A stretch of DNA of 64,000 nt from Colocasia esculenta (GCA_014218235.1 CM024760.1:11450049-11514048); one strand, 5' to 3'. Counted from the first letter of the stretch, positions 22,189 to 34,819 are shown. Numbers and translations: made by a program. Notes: generated by a model from the letters alone, not told the origin.

Positions 22189-25181
22189 TGTAGCACCCTT
22201 GATTTTTAAAACCCAAATAAAAATAAAACATCTATTTTTAATAAATGAGAAAAATAGAATTAATTGAATAAAAAGAGGAATAAATAGAATTAGAATGATT
22301 TAAATCAAAGCCCATTAAGCTAAATTAGCAATGGGTTGCACTAAGACTCCTAACATGGTTTATTGGGCCCAAATGAGGAGAGCCCATCATGGGATGAGAG
22401 GTAATTAGGTTAAATTCGTACCTAATTAATTAAATAAATGAAAAGGGGTTAAGATAAATACTAAATAACCCATATATATCCTAAAAAGGAGTCTATACTT
22501 ACCCTAACCTCTACCCACGAAATAGATCTGTTCCCAGCCTTATTAGGTGGATAAATGAGAGAAAGTGGGAAGATAAATAAGGAAATTCAGAGTTTGAAGG
22601 AAATGAGAAGTCTTGGAAGGTTTAAGACTCTAATTGGCAAACAAAACACCTTAATTCAGCCATAGCAACCCCATAGCACATTGTTGGAGCTCTGGAGCAC
22701 GAGGGGAGAAGGCTAAGGACGAGGAGCAAGGAGAGGAGCTTGAAGAAGAAGGAGGATTCTTACTTTTCTCTCGTCTTGCAACCGTAGGATTTGAATTGCA
22801 TGAAAGGTAGGCAATCTCTCAAGCCAAATCTGTGTAAAATTTACCCTAGGAAGACTTCATGATCCCGAGCAAAAGCCCTCTGGTTTCGCTCCATTTCTAT
22901 CTCCTATGAGGGAGAATAAATTCTTTGAATCCCTGTCAGTTCCATGTACCCGACTCTTTATGTTTACTCTTAAATCTCGGGCATACATGACCCCATGCCA
23001 TGAGAAAATTCTCATAAATACTACTTCATGTTAGCTTTCAAACGCCCCTAGTTTGACTAATTTTTATCATGTATTCATCTCTAATTAATTCATTGAATCA
23101 TGTCTATGCATGTTTAGGTTACTGATATGTCACTTGATTATAGCATGCCTAAACCTTGTCTATTTTCAAATTAATCGTGCATGTTGATAGATCTATATGT
23201 CTACTTTCGTTTAAAACTAGTTTCGTGAATTTTGGAGCACCGTGCCATTTTATATTGATTATAGAAGAGACCTATGTCATGTATGGAGGGAAGGACCACC
23301 CCCGAAAAAGGCAAAAGGGCCCTTCTTGGGATCGGCCCGCCTTCCTGAAATCGTGGCGGCGCGATCCGCCGCGACTTCAGGAAGGTCGCGGCCGGTAGGT
23401 CCACCGCGATGGAAACGCGGCGGACCATGCCGCCGCGATTCCCTCTGAATTGCACCAGTCCAGCCGGTTCAGCCGAACGCGGGTAGACCGCCTGCCGCGA
23501 CTTGAATCGCGGCGGGGACCCCCGACGCGATTCACATTTTCTCCAGAAAACCTGAATTTTCTTCCATACCCTTGATCTATATACCATTTAACCCTATTTG
23601 ACCCTTAATTGCGTGCTGTTGAGAATAGTAATAACCTGGATATTACATTTGGTAAAAATTACTTGAAATTTAATTATTTAAAAGCTATTTGCACGATTTA
23701 TCATACTCTTATGATTTCTTCACACTTGCACACACATAACGTTATTAATTGTCATTTGACCCTAATAAGTTATTCAATAATATATCTGGTAAATTAGCGA
23801 AATAAATGACTAAATTTCTCTATTTAATTAAATACAATTGTCTTTACTTTATTCGCGAGTTTTGAATACGGTTACCATTTTCCCTCGGCCTTCGAGCACT
23901 CGAGGCACGATGGACCCGTTTTCTATACACTTTCTCTTGACTTGGACCACCTCTCCATTCAGGAATACTCTCGACTGGGCCAGGGACTCCTTGTCAAGGC
24001 CTCCGTAAGTCTTCTTGACTTTGGCGTACGTCTATTGCCGACGAGCTGGTTGTACCCTAAAACCCGTTACGCCTTAGGGATCAGTACGATCCATGGCCTT
24101 AGTGTTCTTTCCTTATATTTTGATCACGCCAGACCATCTAGCATGTGTACACAACACGGCTAGTGGGCGGTGGTGACTTCTACCAGACTGCCAGTCCGCA
24201 ATGGTGTGCCGTGCAACCGTTACTATCGATGTTTAATGTGATTTTATGATAATACCCCTATCTCATCTGCTCTCTATACCTTCTCATCTGATCACGTTCT
24301 CTCTACGCTCTCATCTATCTCGTCTAGTACTCTCTTATCTCTTCTTGGTACTCTATTGGCCATTCTTGTGATTGTCTAAGATAAAGAAATGACTAATGCC
24401 AGCGCAATGGGGCCCAATCAGGTTCTGGGAGGAGCGCCCCAAAAGTGTCAGTGCCCATGTGAGTTAAAATGATCAAGGATGTGTTACAGCATGCATCCAG
24501 TGCCAGCATACTAGCAAGATTAATCTATGACAATCAAAGTACTATCTTTACCAGTACACTTGTTATCGTTACTAGAGCACGTTGTGCAAATTACATGATA
24601 TATCGTTACATGACCATTCTATTATCATTCTCGTTGAACTATTTTCCCTGTGCCAGATGCTATTGTTATCTCGTTATCATTGCTTGCTCTACATGACTCT
24701 TCTCTCTAGTTAACCTGCCATTAAGACATTAATTATTTAAACCATGCTTGTGTTCATGAGATATTAAATCCTACTGGGCGTTATTCGCTCATCCTGCGTT
24801 TTTATCTAAATATGTTTCATGTGAGTTTGACGATGACCACACTCAAGAGGATGGGACTGAGGATGATGCTCAGGAGTGACTCTATTTCAGCAACCATAGC
24901 TTTAGTAGTTAGTATAGAATGAGTCAGATAGTTATGATGTATTAGTTTGGTTTTTTTCAATAAAGTGCTCTGGGCCCTAGTTTTGGCTCTGACACGTTGA
25001 TGTAATAGTTAGTTCATGAAGTTGATGAGATATTAGTGAATGTAATGAAGTTTGGTGGATTATTAATGAAATTTGAGTTTATTTGGTATTATTCTATTGT
25101 GCAATGGGTTGTATTTATTTCTCGCTCTGTACTATTTAATAACTGTAATCTCGCTCCGATATTCTGCGTTGGGGCGTTACA
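22189..25181 (+). repeat. 3' LTR of the Ty3/gypsy element
   Basis: Begins TGTAGCACCC, ends GTTACA, and is followed by the ATCAC target duplication. Same layout as the 5' LTR, including the CpG-rich dyad block (23340-23530). Confidence 0.95.
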
Positions 25182-25296
25182 ATCACTGTCGTAGCAGGAG
25201 AATTTGAAAAATGGTAGCGACGCAGAAAGAAGGAGATAGAGCAGAAGTGTGAGCACCGTGCAGTGGAAGATAGAGAAAGTGCACATGAAGAGAGGG

Positions 25297-25300
<4 letters not shown>

Positions 25301-25375
<75 letters not shown>
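25301..25375. repeat. (GA)n microsatellite
   Basis: About 37 uninterrupted GA dinucleotides in the resumed second copy of the 174-bp tandem repeat; the first copy has only a short GA run at 11450-11466, so the tract has expanded in this copy. Confidence 0.95.
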
Positions 25376-25377
<2 letters not shown>

Positions 25378-25654
25378 GGGCAAGTAGTAATCATATGTGT
25401 TTTTGTGTTGGGTGTTTTGTGTGCACTGTACGCCGGAGAGAAAGAGGTTAAATATGTGGAGGCCCATTGTGGAGACAAAGGTTAAATATGAATAATGTTA
25501 CTGTACATTTAGTTTTTAAATATTGTATACCTATTATTATTATTATTTATGAGATTATTCATCAGAAAAAAGAATTGTAGCCAAATACTGTACTCCCTCC
25601 ATTATTAAAAAAAAACAATTATTCATCTTTGTTGCCTAGAACAAGATAAATGTG

Positions 25655-26328
25655 TTTATTAATTCCAAAGATGCTATATTCAAGCGTTAAGATAATAACA
25701 AAGGAGGAAAAATATATAAAAATATATAAATATGCAAAAACACAGTCAGATATATATGAATCTAAAATAAAGTTAAATTATGTTATTTTTATATTTAAAA
25801 AAAACTAACATTACACAATGTGATATTTTATAAAAAAAATTTAAAACTAAGAAAATAAAAAGATAAATGTTCAGGACTGAGTACTGTAGCGTTACAGTAA
25901 GTTACTATAGCGCTATAGTAGCTGCTAGCTTTAAAAAATTATAATTTTTTATGTTATTATTTATATTTTAAAAAACTATAAATCAAAACAATTAAGATTA
26001 ACCAATCAGATTTAAAAAAAAAATCAAACTAAGAAAGAAAAAAAAAAGAAAATTGTTTAGTGAATAGTGAGTTATTGTAGTGCTACAATAAATTATTGTG
26101 GCGCTACGTATCTTCTCCATTCTGTGAGTGCATGTGCGTGTGTGTGATATATGAAAGCTAACGCGTGAGGGGCGGGTCAATAGAGGAGACAACGGATGCC
26201 GATGGTGGAGGAGAAATAGCCGGGACGTGGAGTGGAAGGAGATGGAGGAGGGAGAAGGCCACCCACGTCCGCTGCTCTCCCAACGGCTTGGATGGCGGAG
26301 GCCGCACGAGAGTTGGTTATCCCGGACT
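25655..26328. repeat. Copy A of a roughly 670-bp direct duplication
   Basis: Starts TTTATTAATTCCAAAGATGC and ends near GTTGGTTATCCCGGACT; the same order of sequence recurs at 27341-27988 with scattered differences. It contains an AT-rich half with TGTAGCGCTACA-type palindromes and a GC-rich half with GGAGGAGAAATAGCCGGGACG. No conserved protein; Gly/Arg-rich frames here are by-products of GA-rich sequence. Just upstream, CTCCCTCCATTATT after TA (25590) resembles one Stowaway terminus, but no partner end is present. Confidence 0.75.
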
Positions 26329-27340
26329 CTACACTTGTAGGGTGGGTCAGGAGGGTAGGAGGACGGCGTCAGTAAGGAGGAAGAAGGCCCCCCATGTCCG
26401 TCGTCGACCCAGCACCTTGGACAGTGAAGGCCGCATGGGAGTTGGTTTTCCCGGAGTCAACGCATGCAGGGCAGGTCAGGAGGGGAGACAGCGACGACTG
26501 GTGGTGGAGGAGAAATAGTCGGACATGGAGCGGAAGGAGATGTAGGAGGGGAGACAAGCGGGTGGTGGTGGAATAGGGTTGATGAAGAGGGCTTAGGCGG
26601 TGGTGCCACCTCCACAACGGGTCTGGAATGCAGACATGAATTATATGTTCAGGTGTGCATGGTGTGAATATGATAGTGAAGGTATGCATGCAGACATGAG
26701 GTAACACGTATCTTATTTGTTGCTTTGCAACGCTGCTCTATGATGCATTGTTGACAGCTTATATATGTCGGTGACGCTACAGTGAGCGAGAAAGATGCTG
26801 ATCAAGAAGAACATGCTGATCAAAAATAAGGTATGCATGTTGTGAATATGATAGTGAAGGCATGCCTGTAGACATGATAAAAACCGTAGCTTACCTGCTG
26901 CTTTGCAATACTGCCTGCGATGCACTGTTGAAAAGTAGTTGCCCGTCTGTGAGCCTGCAGGTCTAGAAAATCATCGATGAATGAGGTGAAAAAATGAGAT
27001 ACAGTTCTGCATGTCGTCTCAGAGAAATATGTCTCGCCTAAAGTCTTATAATATCTAGTTGCTCTCCCGGACTCTATGCGTGAGGGACATATTTTAGATA
27101 GGACGTGGAGCTCTAGCCGATCGATTCTGGCACCATACACCGGCATGCAGACGACGTTCGTCGATCGGAGGAACCTCCCCTCCTCTCCTCTAGCGTCTTG
27201 CTGCCGGAATGAAAGCTGCGACGCCATGTTATTTCTCTCTACTGTGCCACCAGTCTTCACCTGCGGTTACCATGGAGGGTCTCCGGTGGCACCAAGACTG
27301 AGAAATATTAAATTAGTATAGAAATATTATATTATAAATA
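26329..27340. other. Unique spacer between duplication copies, with a short internal repeat
   Basis: No gene recognised. A block of about 105 bases (GTGTGAATATGATAGTGAAG, then TTGCTTTGCAA) occurs at 26655-26755 and again at 26838-26933. The right end on the minus strand reads TCTATACTAATTTAATATTT from 27322, resembling a plant Helitron 5' terminus. Confidence 0.45.
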
Positions 27341-27988
27341 TTTATTAATTCCAAAGATGCTATATTCAGTTGTTAAGATAATAACAAAGGAGGAAAAATA
27401 TATATAAATACATAAATATGCAAAATCACAGTCAGATATATATGAATCTAAAATAATTTCTAAAATAAAGTTAAATTATGTTATTTTTATATTTAAAAAA
27501 CTAACATTACACAATGTGATATTTTATAAAAAATTAAAACTAAGTAAAAAGATAAATGTTGAGGACTGAGTATTGTAGCACTACAATAAGTACTGTAGCG
27601 CTACAGTAGCTACTAGCTCTAAAAAATTGCAATTTTTATGTTATTTTTTATATTAAAAAAATATAAATCAAAACAACTAAGATTAACCAATCAATTTTTT
27701 TTAAAAAAATCAAACTAAGAAAGAAAAAAAGAAAATATTAAATGAATAGTGAGTTACTGTAGCGCTACAGTTCTTCTCCATTATGTGCGTGCACGTGCGT
27801 GTGTGTGATATATGAAAGCTAACGCGTGAGGAGCGGGTCAAGAGTGGAGACAACGGTGGCTGGTGGTGGAGGAGAAATAACCGGGACGTGGAGTGGAAGG
27901 AGATGGAGGAGGGAGAAGGCCACCCACATTCGCTGCTCTCCCAACGGTTGGATGGCGGAGGCTGCTCGAGAGTTGGTTATCCTAGACT
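27341..27988. repeat. Copy B of the roughly 670-bp direct duplication
   Basis: Second copy of 25655-26328. It carries a perfect 18-base palindrome TACTGTAGCGCTACAGTA (27591-27608) and another ACTGTAGCGCTACAGT (27756-27771). A solo LTR is inserted 40 bases beyond its end. Confidence 0.75.
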
Positions 27989-28028
27989 ATTTTTGGAATT
28001 ACAGATGGTGGACGTGCAGGGGGATAGA

Positions 28029-31006
28029 TGCAGCAACCTTGATTTTTAAATTTTAAATAAAATAAAAAATTAATTTAATAAATGTGATAAATAAAATTAA
28101 ATTAAATGAAGAGGAAATAAAGTGAATAAAATGGGATTAAATCAAAACTCATTAAGCTAAATTAGGAATAGGTTGTATTAATGGCCCAAACATAAAAGAA
28201 TGGACCCAAATGTGAAAAGCACATCATGGGATGAGAGATGATTAAGCTAATTTCGTACCTAATTAATTAATAAATTTAAAGGGTTAAGATAAGCATGAAA
28301 TTAACCCATAATTATCCAAAACAAGAGCCATCATCCCATCCTAACCCTTTGGCCACGAAGTTAGATCTCTTCCCTATCTTTTTAGGTAGATAATGACTAG
28401 AAAATAGAGAGATAATAGTGAAAATTCGGAGTTGGAAGAGGAGAGAAGAGTTTTCACTAGAAAGGACTCTTATACAAGCTATACACTCCCCAATTCGACC
28501 CTATCAACCCTTAGAACGTTGTTGGAGCTCTAGGAGACGAAGAGAGAAGACTGAGGACGAAGGAGCAAGGAGGAGAAGGCTTGAAGCAAGGAGGATTTCT
28601 TCTCTTCTTCGTCATCAACTCTAGGATTTCTTATCAGCAAAAAAAGGTAGGCAATCTCTCAAGCACAATCTAATTAAACTCGACCCTAGGTAGATCTTGA
28701 TCCCTTTTTTGAAAGCCCTATGATTTCCCTAGTTTCGTGGCTCCATGAAGGAGTATTAAATGTTCTAAGTTCTGTCCTTACCATGCATCCGAACCCACAT
28801 GATTGTTTTCAATCCACGCATGTACTTGATCCCATGCTCTGAAATTATTCTCATAAATACTACATGATGTTAGCTCTCAAACGCCCTTATTTTCCCCAAT
28901 TTCCATCATGTATCTTTTGCGAATTAAATCATTTTCCCAAACTGTGCATAATTAGGTCACCGAAATGTAACCTAATCAAAGCATGCCATATTCATGTCTA
29001 TTTTTTAATTACTCACACCTAGTGATAGATTTATTGTCTAGTTTCCTTTAAAACCGATTTCATGATTTTTGGAGCTTCCTGCGATTTTATATGGAATTTA
29101 GAGTAGACCTATAGCATGCAGGGAGGGAAGGAACCCAACCCAAAAAAGGCTAAATTCCCTTTTCTGGGCTCGGGCCGCCTTCTGAAATCGCGACGGCCCG
29201 ACTCGTCGCGATCTCAGAATGGGTCATGACAGGAAGGACCATCGTGTCTTGAATGCGACGGGCCGACCCGTCGTGATTCTTTCCGGTTCAAACCGCCTGG
29301 CCCGGTTCAGCAGAACGCGATCGGCCCTTGCGTCGCGACCTGAAACGCGACGGGTACCCCCGTCTCGATTTCAGTGTTTCGGCCAGAACTCTAATTTGCC
29401 TTAATGCCCCTGTTATTTACCCCATTTAATCATTGTTTAACCCTAATTAAGCACTATCATGAACAGTAATGACCTGTTAATCATTAATGGGTAATATACG
29501 CATGATATTAATTAATTTAAAAGCCATGTGCACAACCATACATGCTCTCATGATTTCTTTACACTTGCACACACAAAACATTCATGTTTTCCATGAGACC
29601 TTATTAAATTACTCAATAATGTATCTGGTAATTAAGTGTAATTATTCACTTAATCTTCCAATTAATTAAATGACATTTGTCTTCGTTTTATTCGCGCTTT
29701 GAATACTGCTATCACATCCCTCTGCCTTCGAGCACTCGAGGCACGACGGACACTTGTTTTATACACACTTTTCTTGGCACAGACTATCTCTCTGTCGGGA
29801 ATACTCCTAACAGGACCAGGGACTCCTTGTCAAGACCTCCGTAAGTCTCCTTGGCTTTGGCGCACGTCCATTGCCGACGAGCTAGTTGTACCCTTAAAAC
29901 CCGTTACACCCTTGGGGATCAGTACGATCCAAACGACCATAGTGTGTTTTCTTCTTACCTTGGGATCACGCCGGACCTCTGGCCTGTGTCATGGCATGGC
30001 TAGTGGACGGATGTGACTTCTACCGGACTGCCGGCACTCGACCTAGTGCTGTGCAACTGTGATTATCGCCGTTTATCATTGATTTTACGATTTTGACCAT
30101 GTCTCATCTACTATCTCTATACTCTCGTCTGTTCACATTCTCTCTACACTCTCATCTATTCATCACTTACTCTCATCTATTCTTGGTACTCTATTTGACC
30201 ATCAAATTGATTGTCTAAGATAACAAACATGACTATGCTAGGCAACATTATAAGGGGCCCGATCTGGTCCTGGGATGAGCTCCCGAAAGGTTATCAACTC
30301 GTGGGGGTTTAATGATCAGGGTGTTTGGCATGCACCTAACGCATGAACTCGCAAGATTTGATCTATGGCAATCAATTAATCAGTCAATTATTATTTACTT
30401 GGACTCGTAGTTGAAAGAATATCGACCAATACTTACTATCGTGACTAGTTTACTTGCTATTTCGTGATATGGACAATCCTTTATCATACTTATGGTGTTA
30501 TACTCTCGTGAAGGTGCTATTGTTCTCTTGCCATCATTACTTGTTATACTTGACTATTCCTTCTAGTTATCCTACCACTTAAGACATTAATCATTTAAAG
30601 CATACTTGTTCTCACGAGATATTAAGTCATACTGAGCGTTATTCGCTCATCCTGCATTATTATTTCATGTGTTTCAGGTGAGTTGGATGGTGATTACCAC
30701 ACTCATGAGGAAGGGAACGATGATGACGTTCAGGAGTGACCCATTTTAGCAACCACTACTTATTAGTTAGATAGTTTAGTTAGTCGTCGGTTAGTCAGTA
30801 TGTATTAGTGTGGTTTTCAATAAAGTATTATGGGCCCTAGTTTTGGCTCTGGTTAGAGAATGTAATAGCTAGTTGATGAATTATTAATGAAGTTTGGATT
30901 TCATTTGACATTATTCCAATGGTGCAATGGTTGAATGTTTATTTTCTCACTCGATACTATTTAATAACTGTAATTCCGCTCCGATATTCCGTGTCGAGGC
31001 GTTACA
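28029..31006 (+). mobile_element. Second solo LTR, related to the Ty3 element's LTR
   Basis: Begins TGCAGCAACCTTGATTTTTA and ends CGAGGCGTTACA, colinear with the LTRs at 11524 and 22189 but clearly more diverged. The 5-bp duplication ATAGA flanks it (28024-28028 and 31007-31011). With no internal region and one LTR, it is a solo LTR. The CpG-rich dyad block persists at 29180-29370 (for example ATCGCGACG paired with CGTCGCGAT). Open frames inside it are LTR sequence, not genes. Confidence 0.92.
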
Positions 31007-31011
31007 ATAGA

Positions 31012-31690
31012 GGTCACCGCATGTGGGGGAGGCACATTTGGCGGAGGTGCTGGTGTCCGCTGACATGCAGACGACATGTAGAAGGTGCCGTTCTAATCTG
31101 CTGTGTTTTCCTACAGAGGTCCCTTGCAAGAGAAGATGAGGAGGAGGAAGAAGTAGATCGTGAAGGAATACCTATTACTACTTGTACTTGCTACGCGAAG
31201 AAGAAGTTCGAGAGATGGCGACGGTGTTCTCGAGTGAGAACTATTTGCTGCTATGTGACTGTTGAAGGAGAAGAAGAATATGCAGGCGTTGGCGAAGATC
31301 TCTGCAGCGAAGCATCTATGGAGCCGTATAAGTTTTCAGCGTATGAGATGTTGGTGGAGAAGGAAGCATATACACGCCAAACTTTGGCATGTTATTAAAA
31401 CTTTTTAAGAATTGCCATGTTTGGCTGTGTCATAAGATGGCATATACATGTCATATTTACGCGACATGTAAGCCTTGGAATATTTTATTCGTAACATTGG
31501 CATTCTTTCTGATACATGTATACCTACCATGTTTTTCCCTATATATTTTAGAGAGTTTTTAAAGTGTTGCATTTTTTTTGAGTTTTTTCAAAGTTTTCTC
31601 TATACAGTGTTTTAGTGTTGGCGAGAAACAAAGTTTCCTGGTGTTGCCACGTGGCAACACTAAAATTGAGAAATATTATATTAGTATAGA
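31012..31690. other. Continuation of the repeat segment after the solo LTR; possible Helitron end (minus strand)
   Basis: A frame over 31125-31398 is rich in Glu and Arg and is preceded by TTTTCCTACAG, which looks like a splice acceptor, but I recognise no family. At 31641-31660 there is a perfect palindrome GTGTTGCCACGTGGCAACAC. On the minus strand, TCTATACTAATATAATATTT starts at 31690 and is preceded by A, matching the TC start and A-T target rule of Helitrons. A 3' terminus (hairpin plus CTRR) was not found, so this stays tentative. Confidence 0.35.
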
Positions 31691-31899
31691 TTTCTTGGTT
31701 TATCTTTAGCACGAAAAATATGTGGAGTGATTAGATACTGGGTTTTAATGCAGGCTTTATTGTCTTCTCTTGGAGATAACATGCCAAGATTTGCTTGAAC
31801 TCAAAGCCCTCGGTGGACTCAATTTTCAAGAGCCATATTTCATATAGATGAAGAGGTTGGGGAAGGTGAGGAAGTCGGGGACGCGCAGAATGGTCTCAC

Positions 31900-32824
31900 G
31901 ATTGAGAACTTACTTGAAACGGCAACTTTAGAAACCGTAGGATGATTTTGGGATTGAAAACCATGTAGCAACAAGAGCTTGGTAACCGCAAGATGACTTT
32001 GAGATAAGAAATCTGATGAGGTCAGTTCTAACCGGCAAAGATCCTATCTGAACGACCTTAAGATGACTCAAGATTGAGACCTCAGATTTAGTGACGAGGA
32101 ATGGAAATGAAGTTGTCGATGCCATCTATAACCGTCATTGTTTTGTAAAAAGTCAATTTGAGGAAGGGATCTCAAGATTGACCTTTCGACGTTCTAATCA
32201 AGCTCTCATTCTAGTAAATAGAGTGCATGAAAAGAGAGAGAGAGTGGGTGCTGAGATGAGTCGAGATCTCTTGTGTGGGTCCAAAACCTCTTGTATCTTT
32301 TACATGTGGTGGGGAAATCTTTTTAAAGGTGATTCTCAATAGTTTTATTAGGTCACCTTGCAATCAAAGGGCCGGGAACCTTTTCTGGAATGTGTGGTCT
32401 TTGAAGGAAAGCTATAGATGGGACTACCTTAAAAGGCAGGTCATCAATGGGATCAAAGTCATTTTGGCGTTGGAAACGTGCCCAAATTGCAGCATCTAAT
32501 CGGATCCAGCCTACATCGGATGGGCACTAGGCCTTCCCTTTTGGGCCACTGATGCTTAATGGGCTAACTAACTTAGGGTGATGGTGACGCATCACAAGTC
32601 CCCAACTCTAGAACTAGATCTAGGTCATGGGATCTCGTCCAACACTCACTCGTTGCAACCACTCTTAACAAGGTCGCTATGTTTGTCGAGATGTTCGTTG
32701 CAAAGTTGTAGAGGCTACTGCGTCGAGCCATTACATTGTTGTGATGTCAGTGCTTCATTGCACGCCAAGAGTGGTCATCATGGCATCCTCTGTGCACCGA
32801 GCAGTCACCACACATAGTACCTCC
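31900..32824. repeat. Non-coding flank of a decayed LTR element with minisatellite-like units
   Basis: Units such as AACCGTAGGATGATTTTGG and AACCGCAAGATGACTTTGAG match the 34.2 kb minisatellite. Bases 32021-32140 recur in diverged form at 33697-33811 (ending AGTTGTCGATGCCATCTATA versus AGTTGTCGATGTCATCTATA). No intact frame is recognised. Confidence 0.5.
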
Positions 32825-33705
32825 TTAGGTTATCAACATTCCACATCTTTGAGACTACCTTCCTTGAGATGTTTTCGAGCTTTGTAAGATCCATATTGTA
32901 GAACTTTAATGACCTTGTATGGGCCCTCCTAGATTGGGGTGAGCTTGCCGCCAATGCTAGTTGGGTCTGAGGTTGCCACTTTTGTCAAGACAAGGTCACC
33001 AACATGGAATTGCCTTCCTCGGACTTGATAGTTGTATGCTCGTATTGCAGCCTACTGAATGGCTTCCATGTGTATTAAGGTGCAGTCCTGGATCTTGACA
33101 ACAAACTCTATGTTCATCAACAATTGTTCATCATTGAGGTTGGGCTCGTAAGCCTCTATTCGAGGCAAAGGCTAACTGATCTCCACCCATAGGATGACAT
33201 AAACTCCGAAGGCAAGGTTAAATGGTGTTTCTCCTATTGCCAACCTAGGAGTCATCTTGTATGACCATAGGACTGAAGGGAGCTCATCAACCCATTGGCC
33301 TTCTGCTTGGTCAAGTCAGATTTTTTAACCCTTACAATATAGTCATGTTGGTGAGCTCGGCTAACCCATTTGCTCATAGGTGAGCGTATGAGATGAACTG
33401 TTGCGCAATCCCATGATCCACACACCAAGCTTTGAAGACCTTGCTAGTGAGTTGTGTGTCGTCATTGACAAGGATCTGGGATAGGCCAAACTGAGTCATG
33501 ATGGACTTCCAGACAAGGTTTCAGATGATCTTCTTAGTGATGCGTGGTAGCGACTCACTCCCATCCACTTGGTGAAATAGTCCACAACTATGATCAGAAA
33601 TCTTTACCACCTAATGGCTGGGGGGAACAAGCCGAGAAAGTCGATTCCCCATCGAGCAAAGTGGCAGGGCTCGACAGTGGTGATGAACTCGATGGCCAGT
33701 TCTAA
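32825..33705 (-). pseudogene. Tat/Retand-like Ty3/gypsy integrase remnant
   Basis: On the minus strand the integrase core starts near 33700 with WGIDFLGLFPPA, then VVDYFTKWM, a segment aligning with the second catalytic region but reading VNDDTQLTSKVFKAW, and SVLWSYKMTPRLAIGETPF. The C-terminal GPY region follows (VGDLVLTKVATSDP, GKLTPIWEGPYKVIKV). Several frame changes and stops break it. These motifs fit the Tat/Retand/Athila side of plant gypsy elements, different from the chromovirus at 11524. LTRs could not be delimited. Confidence 0.85.
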
Positions 33706-34209
33706 TCAACAAAGGTCCTATTGGACCGACCTTAAGAGGACTCGAGATTGAGATCTCATATCTACTAATGGGGAGGGGAAGCGAAGTTGTCGATGTCATC
33801 TATAGTCATTGTCAACACTGCCCTCTAGAGAAATGTTGAAGGGCATCTCGCCAACCTTCGAACTGAGCATCTAACAGCCCCCTCTTCCCTGGAGATTGAT
33901 AGCGACAGAATGACTCCTCTCATGCCTAGCAGGCAAGACTAGATGACGCTCTGATCTTCATCTAAAGTCACTTTGATCCTAAATGCACTCTCAACTAGTC
34001 CTAATGTCCCGACAACATGACTCAGCGAGGGGCAATAGACATAGTTTTCCTACACATTTAAAAGAGGATGGATGATGAACTAGTGGAAGAGGAATGCAAG
34101 TGAGCTCTTAATCCCGAGACTAGCACACACAAGACCACCTAGAGACTCTCTTCTCTCTCTCCTTAATCATACTTGCTCTAATTAGTTTCTTAGCCACCGC
34201 TTTTCGACC

Positions 34210-34625
34210 TCTAAAGAAACATAATCGTAATGGCAGCTTAGTAACTGCAGGAGGAACTAGAGATTGGAACATAATCATAACGACAACTTAATAACCGTAG
34301 GACGACCTTGGTAGCTTAATATCTCCATAGGGTGACCTCCATATTGGAAACTACTTGATCGTAATGGCAACTTAATAGCTATAGGATGACCTCTAGATTG
34401 GAAACCTAATTGTGACTGCAGCTTAGAATATAATCGTAGTATGACGTTGACATTAGAAACCTAATGGTAACGGCAGCTTAATAACTCGTAGGACAGCCTT
34501 GAAATTGGAACTTATTCATAACAAGAACTTGGCAACCACATGATGATACGGAAATAGGAATCTAATCATAACGACAGCTTGGAAACCGTACGATGACCTA
34601 AACATTGGAAACCTATGAGAACCGC
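34210..34625. repeat. Minisatellite of diverged units of about 55-60 bp
   Basis: Repeating words AATCGTAACGGCAGCTTAAT, AACCGTAGGACGACCTT and ATTGGAAACCTAAT occur in order at least six times with drift. Outlying units lie at 31910-32000 and 34735-34775. It is probably the non-coding part of the decayed gypsy element to its left. Confidence 0.7.
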
Positions 34626-34819
34626 ACTATAGTGTGGTAGTTATCCCCCTGCCAAAAGGGAGGGGCAGTGGCCTGCGCCCTCTCTCATTTTCCCCTCTCT
34701 TATACTAATTTACCTAACAAAAATAACATGGAAACCTACTTGGAGATTGGAAACCTGATGGTAATGAGAGCTTAACAAAAGAACTTGTGGGCAAAATAAA
34801 GTAATAAGAGGAATTCTAA

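Larger units (their letters stand above)
11524..25181 (+). mobile_element. Ty3/gypsy chromovirus retrotransposon (Tekay/Del-like), decayed, with nested insertion
   Basis: The whole element is 13658 bp: 5' LTR 11524-14511, internal region 14512-22188, 3' LTR 22189-25181. The 5-bp target duplication ATCAC flanks it (11519-11523 and 25182-25186). The order gag, protease, RT, RNase H, integrase, chromodomain in one frame, a tRNA-iMet primer site and 3 kb LTRs fit the Tekay/Del chromovirus lineage. Coding is broken by one frameshift, three in-frame stops and a 3048-bp solo LTR, so it cannot be autonomous. In the first roughly 365 aligned LTR bases I count about ten substitutions plus a few single-base indels, so the insertion is not recent. 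Confidence 0.95.

Noticed and set aside
25183..25485. Frames of (Ser-Leu)n or (Arg-Glu)n
   Set aside because: Translation of the (GA)n microsatellite.
30919..31398. 159-codon open frame
   Set aside because: It runs across the right border of the solo LTR at 31006, so its first part is LTR sequence. The remainder has no recognised family.
33268..33284. GGACTGAAGGGAGCTC, matching 16 bases of plant miR319
   Set aside because: It is the antisense of integrase codons (ELPSVLWSY) in a gypsy remnant; there is no foldback partner nearby, so the match is chance.
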